Origin: Enterobacteriaceae bacterium UBA2655 | GTDB taxonomy: Bacteria > Pseudomonadota > Gammaproteobacteria > Enterobacterales > Enterobacteriaceae | DNA length: 17,813 nucleotides | Reading direction: 5' to 3' | Assembly: GCA_002359495.1 (NCBI GenBank) | Contig: DENB01000044.1 | Coordinates: 1-17,813, forward strand | Shown: one piece after another, positions 6,000 through 13,402 of the stretch | How the letters are laid out: the number at the start of each line of letters is the position of its first letter | Numbering within the stretch: position 1 is the first letter of the stretch | The notes under the pieces: generated by a model | Database searches by the model: none | What the model was told of the DNA's origin: nothing | What the model saw: the letters and a program-made list of their open reading frames with translations, nothing else | Program-made: the position numbers and the translations under genes

Positions 6000-8972
6000 A
6001 TGAGCGAACAAACCTGTACCATTTTTTATAACGGTGAGCCTCTGAGCGGCGCGGCCGACCAGCCGCTGATCGACTTTTTAGATCAGCATGGAAAAAAACT
6101 GCCGCACGTCTGCTACCACCCGGCGCTTCAGCCGCTGGAAACCTGTGATGTCTGCTGGGTGGAAGTCGATGGCGAAAAAGTCCGCGGCTGTACGCTGAAA
6201 ACCTATGCCGGGCTGAACGTTAACAGCCAGAGTGACGAGATACGCGCCGCGCAGGAAGAGGGCATGGATCGCGTGCTGAACCGCCACGAGCTCTACTGTA
6301 CGGTATGCGAACACAATACCGGCGACTGCACGCTGCATAACACCGTCGCCGATATGCATATCCCGATTCAGTACTACCCCTACGAGCGCAAACCCTACGA
6401 AAAAGATCACTCCAACCCGTTCTACACCTACGATCCCGACCAGTGCATTTTGTGCGGCCGCTGCGTCGAAGCTTGTCAGAACGTCGAGGTCAACGAAACG
6501 CTCTCCATCGATTACACCCAGGAACATCCACGCGTGCTGTGGGACGGCGGCAAGCTGATTGCCGGATCAAGCTGCGTGAGCTGCGGCCACTGCGTGACGG
6601 TCTGCCCCTGCAACGCGCTGCTGGAAAAAACCATGCAGCCGGACGCCGGTCCGCTGACCGCCATGCCGGAGCCGGTAAAACGTCCGCTTATCGATTTTGT
6701 GAAGTCGCTGGAAAACAGCATCGGCGCGGAGCCGATCACCGCCATTTCGGTAATGGATACCGCGTTGCGCAAGGCGGAGATCAAACGCACCAAAACCGTC
6801 TGCACCTACTGCGGCGTCGGCTGCAGCTTTGAAATGTGGACGCGCGACCGCCACATCCTTAAGGTGCAGCCGGTGGCCGATGCGCCCGCCAACGGCATCT
6901 CCACTTGCGTGAAAGGCAAATTCGGCTGGGATTTCGTCAACAGCCCGGAGCGGCTGACCACGCCGCTGATCCGCGAAAACGGCCGCTTTCGCCCCGCCAG
7001 CTGGGAGGAAGCGCTGGAGACGGTGGCGCGTCGCCTGAGCGAAATCGCGCAGCAGCACGGCGGCGACGCTATCGGCTTTATCGGCTCCAGCAAAGCGAGC
7101 AACGAAGAAGCCTACCTGACGCAAAAAATCGCCCGGCTGATTTTCGGCACCAACAACGTCGATAACTCCTCACGCTACTGCCAGAACCCGGCGACGCAGG
7201 GACTGTTCCGTACCGTTGGCTACGGCGGCGACGCGGGCACCATTAAAGATCTGCAACAGGCGGATCTGATTATCACCGTGGGCAGCAACCTCGCAGAGAA
7301 CCATCCGGTGATCGCCTCCCATATCAAGCAGTCGCACAAGCATCGCGGGCAGAAACTGCTGGTGGTGGATCCGCGTCGGCATGAAATGGCGGATCGCGCC
7401 GATCGCTTCCTGCGCATCAAGCCGGGCACCGATCTGGTCTGGGCCTCGGCGATGTCGCGCTATATGTTCGATCACGGCTATGCCGATGAGGAATTTCTCT
7501 CCCGGCGCGTTAACCTGGTGGAGGAGTACCGCGCCTCGCTGGAACCTTTTACCCTGGAGTACGCCAGCGACATCACCGGCCTGAGCGTCGAGGCGCTGAC
7601 CGAAGCGGCGGAGATGATCGGCCAGGCGAAGAGCGTCTGTTTGCTCTGGGCAATGGGCATTACCCAGCACAGCCACGGTTCGGATACCAGCACAGCGCTC
7701 TCCAACCTGCTGCTGGTGACCGGCAACTTTGGACGTCCCGGCACTGGCGGCTATCCGATGCGCGGACACAACAACGTACAGGGCGCCAGCGATTTCGGCT
7801 GCCTGAGCAATATCTATCCCGGTTATGAGAAAGTCACCGATCCGTCGGTGCGGGAGAAGTGGGCGAAAGCCTGGGGAGTCGACGCGGCGGCGCTGTCGGA
7901 TCAGGTCGGCGCGGACAACTACGTGATGGTGGACCAGGCGCATCAGGGCAAATTAAAAGCGATGTATGTGATCGGCGAAGAGACCGCCTTTTCCGACGCC
8001 GACTCGACCAAAGTGCATGAAGCCTTCAGCAAGCTCGATTTCATGGTGGTGCAGGATATCTTTATGAGCCGCACCGCCGAATTTGCCGACGTGGTGTTGC
8101 CCGGCTGTCCCAGCGTGGAAAAAGAGGGCAGCTTCGTGAATACCGAGCGGCGCATTCAGCGCTTTTACGAAGTGATGAAGCCGCTGGGCGACAGCCGCCC
8201 GGACTGGAAGATCCTCACCGAGCTGGCGTCGCGGCTGGGCCATCCCTGGTATTACCGGCATCCCGGCGACATTATGGCGGAAGTGGCCGGCATCGCCAAA
8301 ATTTTCGCCGGCGTCAGCTATGAACGTCTGGCGGGCTGGCAGTCGCAGCTCTGGCCGGTGAGCGCTGACGGGCAGAGCACGCCGCTGCTTTACACCGAAA
8401 AATTCAAATTCCCCGACGGCAAGGCGCGGCTCTATCCGCTGGTATGGCATCCGCCGATGGAAGAGGCGGACGAAGAGTTCGACCTGCTGCTGAATAACGG
8501 CCGTATGCTGGAACACTTCCAGTCGACCAATCAAACCGGCAAAGGGGGACGCATTACCTCGATTTCGCCTAACTGGTATGTGGAGATCGGGCCGGAACTG
8601 GCGGCGGAGCGCCAGCTTAAAGAGGGCGACTGGGTGCGGCTGAAATCGCGGCGCGGCTCGCTTGAGGTGCCGGTGGTGGTCACTGAAAGGATGGCGAATA
8701 ACGTTCTGTTTCTGCCTATTCACCACGGTAAACCCGGCATTAACGGCCTGACGGGCGAGCATCACGATCCGATCGTCAGAACGCCGGCTTATAAAGAGAT
8801 CGCCGTCAGCATGACGCGACTGGATCGCGAACCGCTGCGCCATCCGCTGCCGGAGCAGAACTTCCGTCACGGCAAGCGCACGCCGCTCAGCCATGTGCCG
8901 GTAGAGGATAAATGGAAGCAGGAAGGGTATCGCTTGCCGCCCGAACACGTTGAACACCCGGAGAAATTTTAA
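6000..8972 (+). CDS. forC: Molybdenum formate dehydrogenase catalytic subunit, ForC type
   Basis: Catalytic subunit of 990 residues. In order: a [2Fe-2S] ferredoxin domain (C38, C49, C52, C64); a His-Cys cluster (H96, C100, C103, C110); two [4Fe-4S] motifs (C149/152/155/159 and C192/195/198/202); then the Mo-bis-PGD domain with its own [4Fe-4S] cluster (C268, C271, C275, C303). The Mo-ligand Cys is C394 in SSRYCQNPATQ, followed by Q395 where classical formate dehydrogenases have His. The conserved active-site Arg is R588 in RGHNN. There is no Tat signal, so it is cytoplasmic. Cys-Gln plus a downstream DUF1641 partner matches ForC of B. subtilis ForCE, which oxidises formate with menaquinone as acceptor. 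C394 is encoded by TGC, so no selenocysteine is involved. The start at 6000 has GAGGCG upstream. It is the first gene of the operon, with its stop overlapping forE. No fdhD is in the window. Confidence 0.93.
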   Translation: MSEQTCTIFYNGEPLSGAADQPLIDFLDQHGKKLPHVCYHPALQPLETCDVCWVEVDGEKVRGCTLKTYAGLNVNSQSDEIRAAQEEGMDRVLNRHELYCTVCEHNTGDCTLHNTVADMHIPIQYYPYERKPYEKDHSNPFYTYDPDQCILCGRCVEACQNVEVNETLSIDYTQEHPRVLWDGGKLIAGSSCVSCGHCVTVCPCNALLEKTMQPDAGPLTAMPEPVKRPLIDFVKSLENSIGAEPITAISVMDTALRKAEIKRTKTVCTYCGVGCSFEMWTRDRHILKVQPVADAPANGISTCVKGKFGWDFVNSPERLTTPLIRENGRFRPASWEEALETVARRLSEIAQQHGGDAIGFIGSSKASNEEAYLTQKIARLIFGTNNVDNSSRYCQNPATQGLFRTVGYGGDAGTIKDLQQADLIITVGSNLAENHPVIASHIKQSHKHRGQKLLVVDPRRHEMADRADRFLRIKPGTDLVWASAMSRYMFDHGYADEEFLSRRVNLVEEYRASLEPFTLEYASDITGLSVEALTEAAEMIGQAKSVCLLWAMGITQHSHGSDTSTALSNLLLVTGNFGRPGTGGYPMRGHNNVQGASDFGCLSNIYPGYEKVTDPSVREKWAKAWGVDAAALSDQVGADNYVMVDQAHQGKLKAMYVIGEETAFSDADSTKVHEAFSKLDFMVVQDIFMSRTAEFADVVLPGCPSVEKEGSFVNTERRIQRFYEVMKPLGDSRPDWKILTELASRLGHPWYYRHPGDIMAEVAGIAKIFAGVSYERLAGWQSQLWPVSADGQSTPLLYTEKFKFPDGKARLYPLVWHPPMEEADEEFDLLLNNGRMLEHFQSTNQTGKGGRITSISPNWYVEIGPELAAERQLKEGDWVRLKSRRGSLEVPVVVTERMANNVLFLPIHHGKPGINGLTGEHHDPIVRTPAYKEIAVSMTRLDREPLRHPLPEQNFRHGKRTPLSHVPVEDKWKQEGYRLPPEHVEHPEKF

Positions 8973-9457
8973 TGGCGGAACGTATGCAATATCAGGTGCC
9001 GCCGACGCGCACCGAACCTACCGCGAAAGAGGCGCTGGATACGCTGCTGGAGAGCCTGCACGAGCACGGCTTTTTACGCCTCGCCAACGATCTGGTGCGG
9101 GCCAACAGCGACATCGGCAAAATTCTGGCGGAGGGGCTGAATAAACCCGGCTCGCAGAACGCCATCCAGAATTTCTCGCTGCTGTTTATGATGCTGAGCA
9201 CCATTCCGCCCGAACGAATGAATCACCTGCTGCTGGCGCTGAAGGCGGGCGTTATGGCGGTGAAGCCCGCCAGCGACGAGGCGAAGCAGGATTCGGCGGC
9301 GCCCGGCATTCGCGGCGTGGTGAAGCTGCTGAACGATGAGGATCTCTGGCAGGGGCTGCGGCCCATTTTCGCCGGTGTGGAAGCTTTTACGCGCGAGATG
9401 CACAAGGAAGAGGTGAAACCGATCACGCGCTACAGCGGCAAAGCGAGCTATGAGTGA
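8972..9457 (+). CDS. forE: DUF1641 protein, ForE-like formate dehydrogenase partner
   Basis: A 161-residue, mainly helical protein with no predicted membrane span or metal-binding cysteines. The DUF1641 core is seen around residues 108-140 (PGIRGVVKLLNDEDLWQGLR). In B. subtilis the DUF1641 protein ForE is an essential subunit of ForCE and mediates electron transfer to menaquinone. The same role is inferred here, tying ForC to the membrane quinone pool. Its ATG overlaps the forC stop (TAATG), with GGAG 8 bases upstream, and its last 8 bases overlap the start of cydA, so translation of all three is probably coupled. Family assignment rests on sequence pattern plus operon position; the quinone used here could be ubiquinone rather than menaquinone. 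Confidence 0.85.
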   Translation: MAERMQYQVPPTRTEPTAKEALDTLLESLHEHGFLRLANDLVRANSDIGKILAEGLNKPGSQNAIQNFSLLFMMLSTIPPERMNHLLLALKAGVMAVKPASDEAKQDSAAPGIRGVVKLLNDEDLWQGLRPIFAGVEAFTREMHKEEVKPITRYSGKASYE

Positions 9458-10817
9458 CGCGGATTGGGTATTGCTACTGTCGCGCGGCCAGTTCGCCGTC
9501 ACCATGGGAATGCACATTACGCTGGCCGCGCTGACGCTTGGCCTGGCGCCGTATCTGGTCTGGTTTGAAGCGCGCTGGCTGTGGGGAAAGCGACCCGCCG
9601 CGCGCAACGCGCTGCATTTCTGGCTGAAAATTTTCGCCCTGACGGTGGCAATCGGCGCCGTTTCCGGCGTGGTGATGGAGTTTCAGTTTGGCACCAACTG
9701 GGCGCCTTTTTCGCAGCAGGTGGGCGGCATTATCGGGCCGCTGCTGTTCTATGAGGTGCTGGTCGCCTTTTTTCTCGAATCGGGGCTGACCGGCGTAATG
9801 CTGTTCGGCATGGGAAAAATTCGGCCGAAAATTCATTTCGTCATTACCTGCCTGGTCGCCATCGGCGCCTTTCTCAGCGCCTTCTGGATTCTGGCCGCCA
9901 ACTCATGGATGCAAACCCCGGTCGCTTTTCAGCGCGACGGCGACGGGCCATTCCATCCTGAAAGCTGGTTGGGGGTGCTGGCGGCACCCTCTTTTCCCTG
10001 GCGCTTCAGCCATATGCTGCTCGCTTCGCTGATCGCGGTCTCCTTTATGGTCGCCGGGGTGGCGGCCTGGCGCCTGCTGCATCGTCCCTCCGAGGCGGCG
10101 GCGCGCGTGATGCTGTCGGCATCGCTCTGGTTTGCGCTGTTCGCCGTGCCGGTACAAATCGTGCTGGGCGATCAGCATGGCGAAAATACCCTGGCGCACC
10201 AGCCGCAAAAAATGGCGGCGATCGAGGGAAGCTGGCATCAGCCGCCGCAAGGCGAAGGCGAGCCGCTGCGGCTGTTCGCCCTGCCGGACCAGCAGGCGCA
10301 GCGCAATCGCCTGGAGCTGGCGATCCCGGAAGTCGGCTCGCTCTATCTGCGCCATAACTTCACCGGCCATATTAAAAGCCTGAGCGAATTCGCGCCGGAC
10401 GCGATTCCGCCGGTGGCGCCGGTGTTCTTCGCCTTTCGCATCATGGTGGGGCTGGGCGTGCTGATGTTGCTGACCAGCGTGGCGGCGGCGGCGCAGCGCG
10501 CGCGCGGGCGACTTTACAGCTCCAGGCGGCTGTACTGGCTGCTGGTAGCGATGTCACCCGCCGGTTTTATCGCGCTGCTGGCGGGCTGGGTCGTCACCGA
10601 AGTAGGGCGTCAGCCCTGGACGGTGTACGGCATCGTGCGCACGGCGGAAAGCGTCTCGCCGCTGCCGCTGCCGTGGGTGATCGCCTCCTGTGGCGGCGTG
10701 GCGCTGATCTACGGCGTGGCTTTCAGCCTGGGGATGCGCTATTTCCTGCGCTATGTCGCTTCACCGCTGCCGCAGGAACCGGACGTGGTGACCGCGGTAA
10801 TTCCGACTTCTCGCTGA
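9450..10817 (+). CDS. cydA: Cytochrome bd-type quinol oxidase subunit I (CydA/CioA, short Q-loop)
   Basis: Inner-membrane quinol:O2 oxidoreductase subunit, 455 residues with multiple membrane helices. Heme and proton-path residues are all present: H22 and E102/E110 (counterparts of E. coli H19, E99, E107), H188 and M332 (heme b558 ligands, E. coli H186 and M393), and E384 within GWVVTEVGRQPW. The quinol-loop residues K254 and E259 lie in KMAAIEG. E. coli CydA is 522 residues; the deficit is in the region after KMAAIEG, so this is a short-Q-loop enzyme like CioA of the cyanide-insensitive oxidases. Cyanide insensitivity is not shown by sequence. It starts within the 3' end of forE (8-base overlap) and has only a weak ribosome site, suggesting coupled translation. 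It is likely to oxidise quinol produced by ForCE. Confidence 0.96.
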   Translation: MSDADWVLLLSRGQFAVTMGMHITLAALTLGLAPYLVWFEARWLWGKRPAARNALHFWLKIFALTVAIGAVSGVVMEFQFGTNWAPFSQQVGGIIGPLLFYEVLVAFFLESGLTGVMLFGMGKIRPKIHFVITCLVAIGAFLSAFWILAANSWMQTPVAFQRDGDGPFHPESWLGVLAAPSFPWRFSHMLLASLIAVSFMVAGVAAWRLLHRPSEAAARVMLSASLWFALFAVPVQIVLGDQHGENTLAHQPQKMAAIEGSWHQPPQGEGEPLRLFALPDQQAQRNRLELAIPEVGSLYLRHNFTGHIKSLSEFAPDAIPPVAPVFFAFRIMVGLGVLMLLTSVAAAAQRARGRLYSSRRLYWLLVAMSPAGFIALLAGWVVTEVGRQPWTVYGIVRTAESVSPLPLPWVIASCGGVALIYGVAFSLGMRYFLRYVASPLPQEPDVVTAVIPTSR

Positions 10818-10827
10818 GGAGAGCGCT

Positions 10828-11781
10828 ATGGAGTGGTTAGCAAATCTTTCAGCGGCGGCGCTGCTGTTTTCGCTGCTGATGTACATGATGCTGGACGGCA
10901 CCGATCTCGGCGTCGGCATGCTGTTCGCCTGTTTTAAGCAGGAGGAGCAAAAAAAACCGATGGTGCAGTCGATGCTGCCGATCTGGGACGCCAATGAAAC
11001 CTGGCTGGTGCTGCTGGCGGGCGGCATGCTGGCGCTGTTTCCCACCACCTACGCGCTGCTGTTCAGCTCGCTCTATATCCCGGTGTTTCTGATGCTGTTC
11101 AGCCTGTTTTTCCGCGCCATGGCGCTGGAGTATCGCGGTACGGCGACCGGCGGCAGCAAACGCTGGCTTGACGTGCTGTTGCCGCTGACCTCGGCGCTGG
11201 CCGCCTTCTGTCAGGGCGCCTGCGCCGGCGTGGTGGTGAGCGGCGATGTTTCGCGCGGCGCCTTCGGCTGGCTGAGTTTATATCCGCTGCTGAGCGGTTT
11301 CGGGCTGATGGCGATCTACATGCTGCTCGGCTGCTGCTGGATACGCTGGCGCATCGGCAAACAGGTAGAAGATCGGGCCGGCGCGCTGGCCTGGCTCTGG
11401 CTGGTGCTGAGCCTGGTGTTGTTTCTGACGCTGCAGCTGCTGGAGCCCGCGCCCTGGCGCCGCGCCTGGGATCTTCCCTTAGGCAAAACCCTGATGGCCC
11501 TGATTGCGCTGCTCTGGCTGACGCTGCTGTTTTCGCTGCTGCGCACCCGCCCGTTGATGCAGTTGATGGTAACGCTGTTGTTAATGGTGGCGGTGGTTCT
11601 GCTGCTGGCGACCGGGCTTTATCCCTGGCTTATTCCCGGCGTGGCGAATTTGCACAATACGGCCGCCACCCGCATTACGCAGGGTTTTGTTTTAACCGGC
11701 ATCGCTTTTGTGATGCCTGTCACGCTTATATATCACAGCTGGGCATTCTGGGTATTTCGCGGGCAAGTAGAAAAGTCTTAA
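10828..11781 (+). CDS. cydB: Cytochrome bd-type quinol oxidase subunit II (CydB/CioB)
   Basis: Second membrane subunit of the bd-type oxidase, 317 residues (E. coli CydB is 379; CioB-type proteins are shorter). Conserved features are DGTDLGVG (23-30), IWDANETWLV (52-61), and FPTTYA followed by SLFFRAMALEYR. Eight or more hydrophobic segments are evident through to the C-terminus. It follows cydA by 10 bases, and its GAGGAG ribosome site (10816-10821) overlaps the cydA stop codon. No CydX-like small subunit reading frame follows. It is the last gene of the operon; an AT-rich stretch with a modest hairpin comes after. Confidence 0.95.
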   Translation: MEWLANLSAAALLFSLLMYMMLDGTDLGVGMLFACFKQEEQKKPMVQSMLPIWDANETWLVLLAGGMLALFPTTYALLFSSLYIPVFLMLFSLFFRAMALEYRGTATGGSKRWLDVLLPLTSALAAFCQGACAGVVVSGDVSRGAFGWLSLYPLLSGFGLMAIYMLLGCCWIRWRIGKQVEDRAGALAWLWLVLSLVLFLTLQLLEPAPWRRAWDLPLGKTLMALIALLWLTLLFSLLRTRPLMQLMVTLLLMVAVVLLLATGLYPWLIPGVANLHNTAATRITQGFVLTGIAFVMPVTLIYHSWAFWVFRGQVEKS

Positions 11782-11815
11782 TTTTATCGGTTATTGCTTT
11801 TTCTTACATAATAAA

Positions 11816-11837
11816 TCGCCGTTTGAAGAGACGGCGA
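11816..11837 (+). terminator. Weak candidate terminator after cydB
   Basis: TCGCCGT (11816-11822) pairs with ACGGCGA (11831-11837) around an 8-base loop. The tail AATTTATG is only mildly T-rich, so termination may be inefficient. Confidence 0.35.
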
Positions 11838-12067
11838 AATTTATGCCGCTTCGCTTTTTACTTCAGGGTAAATTTCTTTTTTGCGGTTTATTTGTCCCTG
11901 TTTTGTACTTATTTAGCGCCGGGCTTAATAGCAAGAATCGACGTCAAATGTTTCCGTTAGTTATTATTTTCAGACGAAGAGTGTTTTCTGGGTTAACGTC
12001 AGGCGTGTTTTTTTATTGACCCAAGGCGGAGCCGGGGAAATTTTTTGAAATAACCTTTTTAGCTGGC

Positions 12068-12097
12068 TTGATAATGGGAAGATTGCGGCTACATTTA
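12068..12097 (+). promoter_or_regulatory. Candidate promoter of yciG, sigma-S-like -10
   Basis: TTGATA at 12068-12073 and TACATT at 12090-12095 are 16 bases apart. The extended sequence GCTACATTTA around the -10 resembles the KCTAYRCTTAA pattern preferred by sigma-S holoenzyme. E. coli yciGFE is sigma-S dependent, which supports the call. The predicted leader is about 65-70 bases. Confidence 0.45.
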
Positions 12098-12169
12098 TTC
12101 TTACTTCTGCGTCGTCATGAAGTGATAGCTGGGATATTCAAATCGTAATCCATTAAGAGGAAACACGGT

Positions 12170-12334
12170 ATGGCTCAACATCGTGGTGGTTCGGGTAATT
12201 TTGCCGAAGATAAACAAAGAGCATCGGAAGCAGGACGCAAAGGCGGCCAGATGAGCGGCGGTAACTTTAAAAATAACCGCGAAAAGGCCGTTGAGGCAGG
12301 GAGAAAAGGAGGGAAGATCAGCCGTCGCAGCTGA
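12170..12334 (+). CDS. yciG: KGG-motif stress protein YciG
   Basis: A small hydrophilic protein of 54 residues, starting MAQHRGGSGNFAED. It contains two copies of a Gly-rich stress repeat, each built as (E)AGRKGG and spaced about 20 residues apart (EAGRKGGQMSGGNF and EAGRKGGKISRRS). This is the KGG/Con-10-like motif of E. coli YciG, a sigma-S-controlled protein of the general stress response that affects motility there. AGAGG about 9 bases upstream supports the start. In E. coli yciG, yciF and yciE are closely spaced; here 562 bases and a strong terminator separate yciG from yciF, so it is probably its own transcript. The molecular role of the motif is not known. Confidence 0.9.
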   Translation: MAQHRGGSGNFAEDKQRASEAGRKGGQMSGGNFKNNREKAVEAGRKGGKISRRS

Positions 12335-12376
12335 AGGAATGGCACCTGACTCTTACTGGGTTTGTTAAGGTTGCGG

Positions 12377-12451
12377 ATGAGCAAACCGATTAAGAAGGCG
12401 GCTAATGAGTATACCATTTCATTCACTCTGATGGGGTATTCCCCCGACTGA
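12377..12451 (+). CDS. Possible 24-residue small protein
   Basis: An ATG-to-TGA reading frame giving MSKPIKKAANEYTISFTLMG plus four residues. AAGG lies 6 bases before the ATG, and it sits between yciG and the terminator that would end the yciG transcript. A basic start followed by a mildly hydrophobic stretch is seen, but no family is recognised. A frame of this size occurs easily by chance, so this is only a candidate. Confidence 0.15.
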   Translation: MSKPIKKAANEYTISFTLMGYSPD

Positions 12452-12507
12452 GAAAGGCAGGCGTAAACCAATCGCTTAACGCGCAGCTTGTTAATACGAA
12501 GTTAATT

Positions 12508-12541
12508 AAAACCGGACAGGTCATCGCCGTCCGGTTTTTTT
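12508..12541 (+). terminator. Rho-independent terminator downstream of yciG
   Basis: AAAACCGGAC (12508-12517) pairs with GTCCGGTTTT (12529-12538) around an 11-base loop, followed by an uninterrupted T run to 12541. This is a strong terminator for the yciG transcript. The A-rich 5' arm means it may also work in the opposite direction. Confidence 0.85.
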
Positions 12542-12896
12542 ATATTAAAAAATTGACAGAAATACGATCTCATCCACGGCTATTTTATTTTAAAGCCTTA
12601 CGTCGCTATCTTTATTCTACCTGGGCGCTGTTTTTATTTATACAGCGGTTTTTATATTGTACAAGTTTATTTCTCCTGACAAAAAACGAGACTTTTTTGT
12701 GCGCCGCAAAGCGCGCCTTTCTAACCCGTTAATCTCATTTGGAAATTAATCTGAATGCGCATTTTTTGTGGAAAAGAGAGGCCCCGAACTAGAAAGCTGC
12801 CAAATACCCGCTAAAGTTTTAGAGTGATTTAAAAAGTGGTTTTACTGGCGTTAAGTAATTACCGCTTCGTTAAAACTTTAATGGAGTAGAGACCCG

Positions 12897-13379
12897 ATGA
12901 CCGTTAAAACGCTTAAAGATCTTTTCATCCATGACTTATCAGACGTTTACAGCGCTGAAAAACAGATTACCCGCGCATTGCCTAAAATGGCGCGCGCCGC
13001 CAGCGACGAAAATCTGGTCGCCGCTTTTCAGCAACACCTCGAAGAGACGCAGGGGCAGATTGAACGCCTGGACGAACTGATCGAGAAAACGGAAGGCATC
13101 AAGCTGAAACGCATGAAATGCCACGCGCTGGAAGGGCTGGTGGAAGAGGCGCAGGAAATTATCGATTCCGTCGAGAAAGGCGAAGTGCGCGATCAGGGCC
13201 TGATCGGCGCGGCGCAGAAGGTCGAGCATTATGAGATCGCCACTTACGGCACCCTGCATGCGCTGGCGCTGAAGCTTGGTTATCAGGACGCCGCTAAGCT
13301 GCTGGAAGAGACGCTGAACGAAGAGAAAAACACCGATGTGAAACTGACCCAGGTCGCTGAAAGCATCACCGTCAGCTAA
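12897..13379 (+). CDS. yciF: Ferritin-like stress protein YciF (DUF892)
   Basis: A 160-residue, four-helix-bundle protein very similar to E. coli YciF along its length, for example TYSAEKQ/VYSAEKQ near residue 18, HLEETQGQIER (47-57), KRMKC (71-75) and QKVEHYEIATYGTL (107-120). Acidic residues placed as in ferritin-like diiron proteins are E21, E49/E50, E110/E113 and E142/E143. Its precise activity is not established; in E. coli it belongs to the sigma-S stress regulon. It is followed after 23 bases by yciE, so the two form an operon. GGAG lies about 10 bases before the ATG, slightly far. Confidence 0.94.
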   Translation: MTVKTLKDLFIHDLSDVYSAEKQITRALPKMARAASDENLVAAFQQHLEETQGQIERLDELIEKTEGIKLKRMKCHALEGLVEEAQEIIDSVEKGEVRDQGLIGAAQKVEHYEIATYGTLHALALKLGYQDAAKLLEETLNEEKNTDVKLTQVAESITVS

Positions 13380-13402
13380 CCGGGCAAAAGGGAGAAAAGC
13401 GT

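Larger units (their letters stand above)
11782..12169. other. Intergenic region between cydB and yciG
   Basis: 388 AT-rich bases without a supported gene. It holds a modest hairpin soon after cydB (11816-11837) and a promoter candidate for yciG (12068-12095). No further structure was convincing. Confidence 0.5.
12335..12896. other. Intergenic region between yciG and yciF
   Basis: 562 bases, AT-rich. A strong terminator lies at 12508-12541. Before it is a possible 24-codon reading frame (12377-12451, low confidence). After it, 12542-12896 holds no supported gene and should contain the yciF promoter; TTGTGG at 12766-12771 with TAGAAA at 12790-12795, or the sigma-S-like GCTAAAGTT near 12810, are weak candidates. 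TTGTACAA at 12657-12664 is an 8-base palindrome of unknown relevance. Confidence 0.45.

Noticed and set aside
5978..6031. A 17-codon frame (MSQSRRLNERTNLYHFL) overlapping the forC start
   Set aside because: It has no ribosome site of its own and no leader-peptide features such as a run of one amino acid before a terminator.
7179..7181. Selenocysteine at the formate dehydrogenase active site
   Set aside because: The codon is TGC (Cys), not TGA, and the frame runs through without an internal stop.
7953..8957. A 334-codon open frame on the minus strand opposite forC
   Set aside because: It lies wholly within a well-supported gene, has low-complexity Arg/His/Gln-rich content typical of antisense shadows in GC-rich DNA, and shows no family features.
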